DNA of 64,000 nucleotides from VXRN01 sp965116415 (lineage in GTDB: Bacteria > Chloroflexota > Dehalococcoidia > Lucifugimonadales > UBA1123): contig OZ220693.1 of the NCBI GenBank assembly GCA_965116415.1, positions 930,001 through 994,000 of the forward strand, given 5' to 3'. Position 1 is the stretch's first letter. Each line of letters starts with the position of its first letter. Position numbers and translations under genes: made by a program. This document shows, in pieces, positions 52,125 through 59,550 of this stretch. The notes below the pieces were generated by a model. That model did not search any database, had not been told where the DNA came from, and worked only from the letters and a program-made list of their open reading frames with translations.

Positions 52125-52769
52125 GTGGCACAAGCTCCCGCCGTTCATGGCGAGCATGAACCAACGACGACTGGCCTGAATCACAGGAAGCTCCTGATGT
52201 GGGCGTTCCTGGGTTCGGACTGCATGTTCTTCGGTACCCTGATTGCCACTTACCTGGTGTATAAGGGCAAAAGCCTTGTCGGTCCTTACCCAATAGACGT
52301 CTTCGACATCCCCGTCACCTCGGTAAGCACTTTCGTACTGCTGATGAGCTCGATGAGCATGGTGATGGCTTATGCGTGGCTGACGCGGGGCAACCTCAAG
52401 GCGTTCCGCATCTGGCTGGCCGCGACGGCCATAATGGGCACGACCTTCCTGGCCTTCCAGGTCTTCGAGTTCTACGAATTCGCAAGCCTCGGTCTCACTC
52501 CCAGGACAAATCTGTTCGGCACCACGTTCTTCACCCTGACCGGTTTCCACGGCGCGCACGTAACGCTCGGAGTGGTCTGGCTTCTTTCGATCCTGTTCCA
52601 CTCCTTCAGGAAGGGCGGAGTAACCCCTGAGAAGAACCTCGACGTAGACCTCGCCGCGCTGTACTGGCACTTTGTAGACATCGTATGGATCGTGATTTTC
52701 ACCGTCGTCTACCTGTTCGGCGTATTCGAGGGCTTCCCCGGAGTAGTGCCCTCAGAAGTGGCGCATTGA
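52125..52769 (+). CDS. ctaE: Cytochrome c oxidase subunit III
   Basis: 214 residues, five predicted helices. Start GTG 52125 after ACGGAGGCG. LLMWAFLGSDCMFFGTLIATYL has the conserved early Glu replaced by Asp (SDCMFF). TLTGFHGAHVTLGVVWL and LYWHFVDIVWIVIFTVVYL are standard subunit III motifs. It stabilises subunit I and supports proton entry. Confidence 0.94.
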   Translation: MAQAPAVHGEHEPTTTGLNHRKLLMWAFLGSDCMFFGTLIATYLVYKGKSLVGPYPIDVFDIPVTSVSTFVLLMSSMSMVMAYAWLTRGNLKAFRIWLAATAIMGTTFLAFQVFEFYEFASLGLTPRTNLFGTTFFTLTGFHGAHVTLGVVWLLSILFHSFRKGGVTPEKNLDVDLAALYWHFVDIVWIVIFTVVYLFGVFEGFPGVVPSEVAH

Positions 52770-52827
52770 CGCAGTTGATTTCTAAGTTCCTGCACACTTT
52801 GCGGATGCAAACATCTCGGGAGAAGGA

Positions 52828-53160
52828 ATGAGTCAGGAGAACATTCAGGTCGAGGAGCATGGGGGAGAGGCCGCCGCACACACCGGCCACCCCACGCCGG
52901 CAACGTACTTCAAGGTTGCGATGGCGCTGTCAATTCTGACTGCCATCGAGGTCGGGATCTTTTACATCACCCAGTTGAGCTACGGGATCATTCCTATCCT
53001 GGCGGTACTGTCAATCGGCAAGTTCGCCCTCGTTGTCATGTACTATATGCACCTGAAGTTCGACTCGAAGATATTCACTGGGATGTTCTTCTTCGGGATG
53101 ATGGTCGCTACTGGCGTCATCTTCGCGCTTATGGCGCTATTCGGTTGGTTCCTGCTCTGA
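52828..53160 (+). CDS. ctaF: Cytochrome c oxidase subunit IV (prokaryotic)
   Basis: 110 residues. After an acidic, His-rich N-terminus, three helices follow (YFKVAMALSILTAIEVGIFY; IIPILAVLSIGKFALVVMYYMHLKF; MFFFGMMVATGVIFALMALF). The MYYMHLKFD block is typical of COX4_pro proteins from caa3 clusters. GGAGAAGGA precedes the ATG. Confidence 0.9.
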   Translation: MSQENIQVEEHGGEAAAHTGHPTPATYFKVAMALSILTAIEVGIFYITQLSYGIIPILAVLSIGKFALVVMYYMHLKFDSKIFTGMFFFGMMVATGVIFALMALFGWFLL

Positions 53161-53228
53161 GATAGAGGTCACGCCGAAAGTGCTCACGCAGCATAGCTCG
53201 CGATGGCGGCAGTGGAAGGAGATGAGGG

Positions 53229-54095
53229 ATGGGACTCGGCACCGGGTCGCTGTGGACTACATGGCAGGCCGAACCCGAGTCGATAGTCCTGCTGGTGGCC
53301 ATAGAGGGCCTGTATCTGCTTGGGGTGGGTCCGCTCAGGGAGCGAAACAACTGGGCAGACTACGTGGATCCTCGCCAGGTTGCGACATTCACGTTCGGGG
53401 TGCTGGTGCTCTTCGTTGCGCTGGTCTCTCCGATCAACGTGGTCAGCGACAACTACCTCTTCAGCGTCCACATGCTACAGCACGTTTTGCTCACCCTGGT
53501 CGCCCCGCCGCTGCTCATACGGGGACTGCCCCACTGGTTGATCCGACCGTTCCTGAGGCCCGACTGGGCCTTCCGGGTGGCACGCACCATCACGCACCCG
53601 ATCGGAGCGTTCCTCGCCTTCAATATAGTGTTCTCACTCTGGCACATACCCGCGCTATACAACGCATCCCTGGCAAACAACGTAGTCCACGTCGTCGAGC
53701 ACATGATGATGATCTCGACCGCGATGGTAATGTGGTGGCCCCTAACAAGCACAATGGCGGAACTGCCGAGGGTGTCATACCCAATGCAGATGATGTACCT
53801 GTTCGGACTGTCCGTCGCGCAGATCATCGTGTTCGGCTCGCTGACGTTCGCAGGTCAGCCACTTTACCAGCACTACGTAGATGCGCCCCGTATCGCCCCG
53901 TTCTCAGCCCTCACGGATCAGCAGATCGGCGCAATCATAATGAAGATCGGAGGCGGGCTGCTCTTCCTCGGGCTGCTGGTGGTGACGTTCTACCGCTGGT
54001 ACGGTGAAGAGGAGAGCATACGCCAGGCCAACCGCAGGCAACGAACAGCAAATCTTGAAAACGGCTCTCCCGGACTGGAGGAGACACCCACATGA
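53229..54095 (+). CDS. ctaG: Cytochrome c oxidase assembly factor CtaG (caa3-CtaG type)
   Basis: 288 residues, about seven helices. FSVHMLQHVLLTLVAPPLLIRGLP, IVFSLWHIPALYNASL and VHVVEHMMMISTAMVMWWPL are the signature His-containing blocks of the caa3-CtaG family, which helps insert copper or assemble the oxidase. ATG 53229 lies a few bases after GGAGATGAGG. The TGA overlaps the following small gene by four bases. Confidence 0.93.
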   Translation: MGLGTGSLWTTWQAEPESIVLLVAIEGLYLLGVGPLRERNNWADYVDPRQVATFTFGVLVLFVALVSPINVVSDNYLFSVHMLQHVLLTLVAPPLLIRGLPHWLIRPFLRPDWAFRVARTITHPIGAFLAFNIVFSLWHIPALYNASLANNVVHVVEHMMMISTAMVMWWPLTSTMAELPRVSYPMQMMYLFGLSVAQIIVFGSLTFAGQPLYQHYVDAPRIAPFSALTDQQIGAIIMKIGGGLLFLGLLVVTFYRWYGEEESIRQANRRQRTANLENGSPGLEETPT

Positions 54096-54307
54096 GCAAA
54101 GAGTTTAGATTCTCACTACTGTTCCCGTTCCTGGCGATCTTTATGATCGCCCTCTACGGAGGGGGACTTGGGGTGCTATTCATCGTTCTCTTCAAAACGA
54201 TAGGCGTGTTTTCTGTGATCATACTCGGGTCCTCGCTGGTGTTCGGCGTGCCGATAGTTGCTTACCTGCTCACACGTAACGAGCCAATGGAGGAGCCCGT
54301 CCACTGA
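54092..54307 (+). CDS. Small two-helix membrane protein of the oxidase cluster
   Basis: 71 residues, unrecognised. Two hydrophobic helices (LLFPFLAIFMIALYGGGLGVLFIV and VFSVIILGSSLVFGVPIVAYLL, each given here in part of the family-free sequence) are joined by a short polar turn, with an acidic C-terminus. ATGA overlap with ctaG and the position before sco1 suggest a subunit or assembly helper of the oxidase; this is inference from context only. Confidence 0.75.
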   Translation: MSKEFRFSLLFPFLAIFMIALYGGGLGVLFIVLFKTIGVFSVIILGSSLVFGVPIVAYLLTRNEPMEEPVH

Positions 54308-54321
54308 ATCGGACATGCGGC

Positions 54322-55020
54322 TTGATCTCCAGTTCAGGTCGCGCAGCTCGCCTGGAACGCAGGTCTGGATACCGACTGGCCCTCGCGGTTCTCTTTGTCG
54401 CCGGGACCCTGATCTTGCTCGGAGGATGCAGCAGAGAGCAGTCCGAGGCTGAGTTCAATGGGACTGTCCTAAAGGGCGCCGAACCCTCCCCGTCGTTCAG
54501 TCTGACCAACCAGGCCGGCCAGCCCATCTCCCTTGAGAGCCTTCAGGGTAGCGTCGTCGCCCTCACCTTCCTGTACACATACTGCCCCGACGTGTGCCCG
54601 ATCATCACCACGCAGCTCAGAGACGTGCAGGAGCATCTGGCTGATGAGGGGGACGGCGTTGAATTCGTGGTCATAAGCGTTGATCCGGAACGTGACACAG
54701 CGGAAGCCGCACGGGAGTACCTGGAGCGATGGAAGCTGGAGGACCGATGGCAGTACCTGGTCGGCGACCGTGAGACGCTGGAGCCCATCTGGGAGAGCTA
54801 CTTCGTAGATCCCTACGCCGACGATGACGGGGTGCAGGTGGCAACTCCTGAACCGAGAGGTGCAGTGGACGCGCTAAGCGCGGCGATAGCGGAGCGATAC
54901 CTGGTGATCCACTCAGCTCCGGTATTCCTGATCGACAGGGAGGGACGAAGACGCGTGGTGTTTACGTCTCCGTTGAATCAGGAGGAGATCGTTCAGGACA
55001 TTAGAACGCTTCTCCAGTAA
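54322..55020 (+). CDS. SCO1/SenC copper chaperone lipoprotein
   Basis: 232 residues. A signal sequence ends in LILLGGC (lipobox). The thioredoxin-like domain has the copper-binding YCPDVCP (CxxxC) and the distal His of VIHSAPVFLIDREG. It delivers copper to, or reduces, the CuA site of CtaC. The start is a TTG at 54322 without a good Shine-Dalgarno; CTG 54304 upstream is possible. It converges on rplT with a 25-base gap. Confidence 0.92.
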   Translation: MISSSGRAARLERRSGYRLALAVLFVAGTLILLGGCSREQSEAEFNGTVLKGAEPSPSFSLTNQAGQPISLESLQGSVVALTFLYTYCPDVCPIITTQLRDVQEHLADEGDGVEFVVISVDPERDTAEAAREYLERWKLEDRWQYLVGDRETLEPIWESYFVDPYADDDGVQVATPEPRGAVDALSAAIAERYLVIHSAPVFLIDREGRRRVVFTSPLNQEEIVQDIRTLLQ

Positions 55021-55045
55021 GAGAAGGGGGAAGCTCCGTCAGCCG

Positions 55046-55408
55046 TCAGGCTGCTTCGACTTGCTGCCTCGCCGTCTCGACGATCTGTGCAAAGCCATCG
55101 GGGTCCCTCATGGCGACGTCGGCAAGCATCTTGCGGTTGACTTCGACGCCGGCCTGTCTGAGACCGTGGATGAGGGTGCTGTAGGTCATGCCATTGGCGC
55201 GGGCGGCGGCGTTAATCTTGATGTTCCAGAGCTTGCGCATGTCGCCTTTGCGCTCGCGGCGGTGAGCGAACGCGTACGAATAGGCCTTGAGCATGGACTC
55301 ATTGGCTTGCCTGAACAGCGTGTGCCGACCACCCTGATGACCCTTGGTCATCTTGAGTATCTTCTTGTGACGCCTTCGCTTCGTGACGCCGCGCTTGATC
55401 CGCGTCAT
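55046..55408 (-). CDS. rplT: 50S ribosomal protein L20
   Basis: 120 residues, the usual length. MTRIKRGVTKRRRHKKILK and the block YAFAHRRERKGDMRKLWNIKINAAAR are diagnostic. It binds 23S rRNA early in assembly and in many bacteria represses its own operon. It is the last gene of thrS-infC-rpmI-rplT. A gap of about 150 bases to rpmI holds a REP-A copy and a strong hairpin. Confidence 0.97.
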   Translation of the reverse strand: MTRIKRGVTKRRRHKKILKMTKGHQGGRHTLFRQANESMLKAYSYAFAHRRERKGDMRKLWNIKINAAARANGMTYSTLIHGLRQAGVEVNRKMLADVAMRDPDGFAQIVETARQQVEAA

Positions 55409-55444
55409 ACTTCACACTCACCCTTCGACTGCCGCTCAGGACAG

Positions 55445-55476
55445 ACCCCAGCCCTCTCACGTCAAGGGAGAGGGGG
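55445..55476. repeat. REP-A palindromic repeat between rpmI and rplT
   Basis: ACCCCAGCCCTCTCACGTCAA then GGGAGAGGGGG, written in two parts; the left arm has one mismatch (CCCTCTCAC). It lies inside a ribosomal protein operon just upstream of rplT. Confidence 0.7.
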
Positions 55477-55501
55477 TTTAACCCTAACAGCCTAACGTAC
55501 A

Positions 55502-55528
55502 ACCGCCCCTGCACTGAGGAGGGGCGGT
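55502..55528. repeat. Strong hairpin between rpmI and rplT
   Basis: ACCGCCCCT, 9 bases, AGGGGCGGT: a perfect 9-bp GC-rich stem. In the operon direction it is followed by TGTACG, not a U-run. It could be a processing or regulatory structure or an attenuator; a REP origin is also possible. Confidence 0.6.
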
Positions 55529-55561
55529 GTGGAGTTCAGGCCCGACTAGGAATTCTAGCAG

Positions 55562-55765
55562 TTAGCGAAGACCGTAGGGAAGCGCGCGCTTCAGCATCTT
55601 CACATCGGAAGGGCTGGCCTCGATCTTCTTAGCGAAGAGCCGCTTTGCCCTGGCGCTCTTCTTGCGCCGAAGGTGGCTCCTGTGTCCCTTCATTCTGACC
55701 AGTTTGCCGGTTCCGGTAATTCTGAACCGACGCTTGGCGCCTTTGTGTGTCTTTAGTTTAGGCAC
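55562..55765 (-). CDS. rpmI: 50S ribosomal protein L35
   Basis: 67 residues from a GTG at 55765, seven bases after GGAG. VPKLKTHKGAKRRFRITGTGKL is the standard L35 start, so the in-frame codon at 55801 only adds 12 unrelated residues. GHRSHLRRKKSARAKR and LKRALPYGLR follow. Its start overlaps the infC stop by eight bases, so it is probably translated by coupling. Confidence 0.95.
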   Translation of the reverse strand: MPKLKTHKGAKRRFRITGTGKLVRMKGHRSHLRRKKSARAKRLFAKKIEASPSDVKMLKRALPYGLR

Positions 55766-56336
55766 TGACTTTCTCCGGTTGACGTTCAGACCGCTGCTCA
55801 CTCTGAGCAGGCGGTGTTATGGGCGTCAGGACCATCGAGAGCATTCTTCTACTCTCGAATCTGGGAGTACTTTCAAGGGCTGCGTCGTCAACCAGGGCTT
55901 CGGCGACCTTCCGCAGCAACGCCATTCCAATCTCTGGGTGGTCGTTCTCGCGGCCCCGGAACATTACCGAGACCTTGACCTTCGATCCCTGTCCGAGCAG
56001 ACGCTTTACAAGCCGCGTCTTGGCGAGGCGGTCGTGCTCGCCGATTCGCGTCTTCATCCGCACCTCGCGCAGCTCGTTGGTCGGCCTGGCCCTGCGGGCC
56101 TTGCGGGCTTCTCGCTCCTTGCGTGTCGCCTCGTACTTGAACTTGCCAAAGTCCATGAGGCGACAGACAGGCGGTTTCGCAGCAGGAGCGACCTCAACGA
56201 GGTCGTATCCTCTTTCGTCTGCAATCGCAAGCGCCTCGCGTGTGGCCATGACACCCAATTGAGTGCCCTCCTCGTCGATGACGCGGACCTGCGGAATTCT
56301 TATCTGCTCGTTGGCTCTATAGTCCCGTGGGGGTAT
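55758..56336 (-). CDS. infC: Translation initiation factor IF-3, apparent ATA start codon
   Basis: 192 residues if read from ATA at 56336-56334. The sequence then begins IPPRDYRANEQIRIPQVRVI, the conserved IF-3 N-domain. An ATG at 56258 would remove the first 26 residues, including the RANEQIR block. A TAA lies six codons upstream of the ATA and there is no ATG, GTG or TTG between them. AAAGAGGTG lies five bases before the ATA. IF-3 genes are known for rare AUU/AUC/AUA starts used in self-repression. The C-domain has KVSVMFRGRENDHPEIG. It is about 100 bases downstream of thrS. Confidence 0.9.
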   Translation of the reverse strand: MPPRDYRANEQIRIPQVRVIDEEGTQLGVMATREALAIADERGYDLVEVAPAAKPPVCRLMDFGKFKYEATRKEREARKARRARPTNELREVRMKTRIGEHDRLAKTRLVKRLLGQGSKVKVSVMFRGRENDHPEIGMALLRKVAEALVDDAALESTPRFESRRMLSMVLTPITPPAQSEQRSERQPEKVSA

Positions 56337-56437
56337 CCTGACACCTCTTTCTTACACTTTTCCTAAGTGGCATTGCCTCAGGCGCTCACCTGAGTTTTAC
56401 TGAATATACCACAGACGATGAGGCCGGGCAACAGGAT

Positions 56438-58183
56438 TCAGCCGGACCTTGATTTTGTCTCCTCCGCAATTCTGCCGACCAGCTCAGGAATCGGCGTTGC
56501 TCCCAGGTCTTCGCCGGAGCGGAGTCTGACACCGACTGCGTCGGCAGCTATTTCGCGGTCTCCGACGATCAGCATGTAGGGCACCTTCTGCATCTGGGCT
56601 TCGCGAATCTTGAAGCCCATACGCTCGTTGCGCAGGTCCGTCTCTGCTCGCAAACCCGCGTCAGCCAGCGTGCTCCGGACGGCCTCGGCGTACTCGTGAT
56701 GCCTGTCGGCGATCGGGATGATCGAAGCCTGCACCGGAGCAAGCCAGGTCGGGAACGCGCCGCCGAAGTGCTCAATCAGGACGCCCATGAAGCGTTCCAT
56801 GGAGCCGAACAGGGCGCGGTGGACCATGTAAGGCTGATGCTCGGCTCCGTCAGCGCCGATGTAGGTCAGCCCGAACCTGCGAGGCAGGTTGAAGTCGAAC
56901 TGGACCGTCGTGCACTGCCAGAGACGGCCGATGGCATCCTTGATGTGGACGTCTATTTTGGGTCCGTAGAAGGCCCCCCCGCCCTCCTCTACTTCATAGG
57001 GCATTCCACGCTCTTCGAGAGTGGACCTAAGCGAACTCGTGGCGACCTCCCACTCCTCCTCGGAGCCGACTGCCTTGTCGGGGCGGGTCGAAAGCATGAC
57101 CGAGTAGTCGGTGAAGTCGAACATGTCCAAAAGGTGGAACGTGAGGTCAAGTACGCCGTTGACCTCGGCGACGATCTGGTCGGGGCGGCAGAATATGTGC
57201 GCGTCGTCCTGGGTCATTCCCCTGACGCGCAGCATCCCGTGGAGCGTGCCTCCGCGCTCGAACCTGTAGACCGATCCCAGTTCTCCGATTCGCATCGGAA
57301 GGTCCCGGTAGCTGCGCAGACCGCTACGGTAGTACATGATGTGGAACGGGCAGTTCATGGGCTTCAGGTAGTAGTCCTGGCCCTCCATGTCCATTGCGGC
57401 GAACATGTTCTCCTTGAAGTTCTCGAGGTGGCCGCTGGTCTCCCAGAGTGTGGAGCGCCCGATGTGGGGGGTGTATACGAGGTCGTATCCCCAGCGGTAG
57501 TGCTCGGTCTTCCAGAGGTCTTCTACGAGTCCGCGGACGCGGGCTCCCTTCGGGTGCCAGATGATGAGACCGGGCCCTGTCTCGTCATGCACCGAGAACA
57601 GGTCGAGGTCGCGTCCGACCGTCCTATGGTCCCGGAGCCTCGCCTGCTCGAGTCGTTCCAGGTGCTCGTCGAGCGCTTCCTGCGACTCGAAGGCCGTGCC
57701 ATAGATGCGCTGGAGCATGGGGCGGTTCTCATCACCGCGCCAGTAGGCTCCCGCGACGTTCAGCAGCTTGAAGGCAGGGATCCGACCCGTCGACTCGACG
57801 TGTGGCCCCGCGCAGAGATCCTCGAAGTCCCGGTGGGTGTACGTGGAGATAGGCTCGTCGTCGGGGATCTCGGCGATTACCTCCAACTTCAGCGGCTCGT
57901 TCGAATTCATCTCGTTCATCTGCTCACGAGAGTACTCGGCATACTCGAAGGCGTGGTCCTCGGAGATCACCACACGCATCCGCTGCTCGATCTCCTCGAG
58001 GTCCTCAGGCGTGAAGGGGCTGTCGATCATGAAGTCATAGTAGAAGCCGTCTTCAGTCGGCGGGCCGATGGCCAGCTTGGCATCCGGGAACATGGTCGTG
58101 ACCACGTCGGCCATGACGTGGGCGGTGGAGTGCCTGATCCTCTCCCGCAGGTAGGCGAGGTCCTGATCGGATTGAATTGCCAT
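56438..58183 (-). CDS. thrS: Threonyl-tRNA synthetase
   Basis: 581 residues, shorter than E. coli ThrRS (642) because the N-terminal TGS domain is missing. The editing domain comes first, with HSTAHVMADVV (HxxxH type) and the later Cys/His of DFEDLCAGPHVESTG. Class II motifs are HPKGARVRGLVEDLW, RSGLRSYRDLPMRIGELGSVYRFERGG and the zinc-site Cys of MNCPFHI. The anticodon domain ends the protein. First gene of thrS-infC-rpmI-rplT. The leader has a terminator and T-box-like pairing that could attenuate transcription. Confidence 0.95.
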   Translation of the reverse strand: MAIQSDQDLAYLRERIRHSTAHVMADVVTTMFPDAKLAIGPPTEDGFYYDFMIDSPFTPEDLEEIEQRMRVVISEDHAFEYAEYSREQMNEMNSNEPLKLEVIAEIPDDEPISTYTHRDFEDLCAGPHVESTGRIPAFKLLNVAGAYWRGDENRPMLQRIYGTAFESQEALDEHLERLEQARLRDHRTVGRDLDLFSVHDETGPGLIIWHPKGARVRGLVEDLWKTEHYRWGYDLVYTPHIGRSTLWETSGHLENFKENMFAAMDMEGQDYYLKPMNCPFHIMYYRSGLRSYRDLPMRIGELGSVYRFERGGTLHGMLRVRGMTQDDAHIFCRPDQIVAEVNGVLDLTFHLLDMFDFTDYSVMLSTRPDKAVGSEEEWEVATSSLRSTLEERGMPYEVEEGGGAFYGPKIDVHIKDAIGRLWQCTTVQFDFNLPRRFGLTYIGADGAEHQPYMVHRALFGSMERFMGVLIEHFGGAFPTWLAPVQASIIPIADRHHEYAEAVRSTLADAGLRAETDLRNERMGFKIREAQMQKVPYMLIVGDREIAADAVGVRLRSGEDLGATPIPELVGRIAEETKSRSG

Positions 58184-58276
58184 GAGTCGTCTCCTAGTTT
58201 GCCTGCTCAGATGCCGGATGACACATGAGAGTCAGGCGATGGTTCGAAGTGAGGAAAGAGTGGAACACTGGCCCGG

Positions 58277-58368
58277 AAAACACAACAGCCTCACGCTGCG
58301 CCCCGGGCAGGGCACGCGAGAGGCTAGATAGTTGTTGGTATGAGTATGAAGGAAGCTACGCGGTTCCC
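58277..58368 (-). promoter_or_regulatory. Candidate transcription attenuator in the thrS leader (T-box-like)
   Basis: Minus strand. GGGAACCGCG (58368-58359) matches the T-box core TGGNACCGCG at nine of ten places. It can pair (GGG, CGCG) with CGCG and CCC at 58318-58310, which are also the 5' arm of a hairpin (58325-58287; AGCCTC/GAGGCT, CGC/GCG, TGC/GCA) followed by GTTGTGTTTT. Antiterminator and terminator are thus mutually exclusive. I could not find a convincing Stem I with a threonine specifier, and the predicted promoter leaves little room for one. Confidence 0.45.
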
Positions 58369-58405
58369 AATGCAGATGGGCCATCCATGTCAGTTGTGCT
58401 GCCCC

Positions 58406-58435
58406 ATTCTAGGTAGATAGCTACGGCGGTAGCAA
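58406..58435 (-). promoter_or_regulatory. Predicted thrS promoter
   Basis: Minus strand TTGCTA (58435-58430), 18 bases, TAGAAT (58411-58406). The -10 equals that of tRNA-Lys. The leader would be about 215 bases long. Confidence 0.4.
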
Positions 58436-58478
58436 GTAGGACTCTCCAGCCCCGCACCTGCCAGCAGGGTGATGCGGT

Positions 58479-58507
58479 TTGACATGGGCCATTGACCCGG
58501 TTAGACT
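58479..58507 (+). promoter_or_regulatory. Promoter of the thiamine-salvage operon
   Basis: TTGACA (58479-58484), 17 bases, TAGACT (58502-58507). The transcript would start near 58514, shortly before the TPP riboswitch. Confidence 0.6.
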
Positions 58508-58524
58508 TGCGCGCAACACAGAAA

Positions 58525-58625
58525 TACAGCCCCGGGGGAGCTTGGAAAACGCCAGGCTGAGAGGGCAGCCGAAACGCTGTCGACCCCTTCGAACCTGATC
58601 TGGGTAATGCCAGCGTAGGGATCGT
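58525..58625 (+). promoter_or_regulatory. TPP (THI-box) riboswitch
   Basis: The conserved core is present in order: GGGGGAGC, GGCTGAGAGG, GACCCCTTCGAACCTGATCTG, here cut to its key part, then GGGTAATGCCAGCGTAGGGA. It is followed by a terminator and genes for a thiamine-precursor transporter and TenA. TPP binding should cause termination. Confidence 0.96.
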
Positions 58626-58649
58626 GGCAGAGTCCGTCGACCATATGCA

Positions 58650-58683
58650 CCGCCCACCCAGACAGAGTGGGCGGTTTTCATTT
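58650..58683 (+). terminator. Expression-platform terminator of the TPP riboswitch
   Basis: CCGCCCAC (58650-58657), 9-base loop, GTGGGCGG (58667-58674), then TTTTCATTT. Confidence 0.9.
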
Positions 58684-58689
58684 GGGTCG

Positions 58690-59550
58690 ATGCTGACATC
58701 AGGCAACCAGCTTAAAGCTGGACATATAAATGACGAGAGAGACACTGACACTGTCCCAACCGGTCAGGCGTCGCAGTCTGCGATCCATGCCATCGAGGTC
58801 CGACGCCTCTCCAAGGAGATGAAACGGGACTCGCAGCCTCTCACTGTCCTGCGGGACGTCAACCTCCACGCCGAGGAAGGCGAGTTCGTTTCCATAATCG
58901 GCCCGTCAGGATGCGGCAAGAGCACGCTCCTGAACATCATCGCCGGCCTCGACACGCCTACATCGGGCAGCGTAATGCTCCACGGCAGCCATGACAGGCA
59001 GCGCCTGGGCTCTGTCGGCTACATGCAGCAGAAGGACCTGCTGATGCCATGGCGGAGCGTCATGGACAACGCCATTCTCGGACTGGAGTTGCAGGGCGTT
59101 TCCAGGAAAGAGGCCGCCGATCGGGCGAGCGAGCACCTCGGCCGTTTCGGCCTGGAGGGATTCGAGAACGCATACCCTCACGAGCTGTCGGGTGGAATGC
59201 GCCAGCGAGCGGCCTTCCTTCGTACCGTCCTGGCCGACCAGGAAGTGTTCCTCCTCGATGAGCCGTTCGGTGCGCTCGACGCGCTCAATCGGACGCAGAT
59301 CCACCAGTGGGTCACAGGATTGTGGGAGTCGATGCAGAAGACCATAATCCTGGTCACCCACGACGTGGATGAAGCGATCCTGCTTTCCGACCGCGTCTAC
59401 GTCATGACCGCCCGTCCCGGCACGATGAAGCTGGTGCAACGTGTCGGACTGCCGAGGCCGCGGCGCATGGACGTGTTCTCCACGCCGGAGTTCATGGCCA
59501 TGAAGTCAACGCTTCTGACCTCGATCAGGGAAGAGGGTGAGGATCATTGA
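58690..59550 (+). CDS. thiZ: ABC transporter ATPase for a thiamine pyrimidine precursor
   Basis: 286 residues from ATG 58690, the first usable start after the riboswitch terminator. Walker A GPSGCGKSTLLN, signature LSGGMRQRAAFLRT, Walker B VFLLDEPFGALD and switch THDVDEAILL are intact. The class is that of nitrate/sulfonate/taurine/HMP importers. The first ~35 residues are unusual because they translate the hairpin repeat (58707-58721); no ATG, GTG or TTG lies between it and the first beta strand IEVRRLSK, so the true start is somewhat uncertain. It powers ThiX. Confidence 0.9.
   Translation: MLTSGNQLKAGHINDERDTDTVPTGQASQSAIHAIEVRRLSKEMKRDSQPLTVLRDVNLHAEEGEFVSIIGPSGCGKSTLLNIIAGLDTPTSGSVMLHGSHDRQRLGSVGYMQQKDLLMPWRSVMDNAILGLELQGVSRKEAADRASEHLGRFGLEGFENAYPHELSGGMRQRAAFLRTVLADQEVFLLDEPFGALDALNRTQIHQWVTGLWESMQKTIILVTHDVDEAILLSDRVYVMTARPGTMKLVQRVGLPRPRRMDVFSTPEFMAMKSTLLTSIREEGEDH
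58707..58721. repeat. Recurrent hairpin element, copy 6 (thiZ)
   Basis: CCAGC-TTAAA-GCTGG followed by ACATATAAATG, 24 bases after the riboswitch terminator. If thiZ starts at 58690 this copy is translated. Confidence 0.85.

Noticed and set aside
56696..58228. 510-codon open frame on the plus strand across thrS
   Set aside because: Antisense artefact of thrS, which has complete class II synthetase motifs; the frame lacks a ribosome binding site and any recognisable domain.
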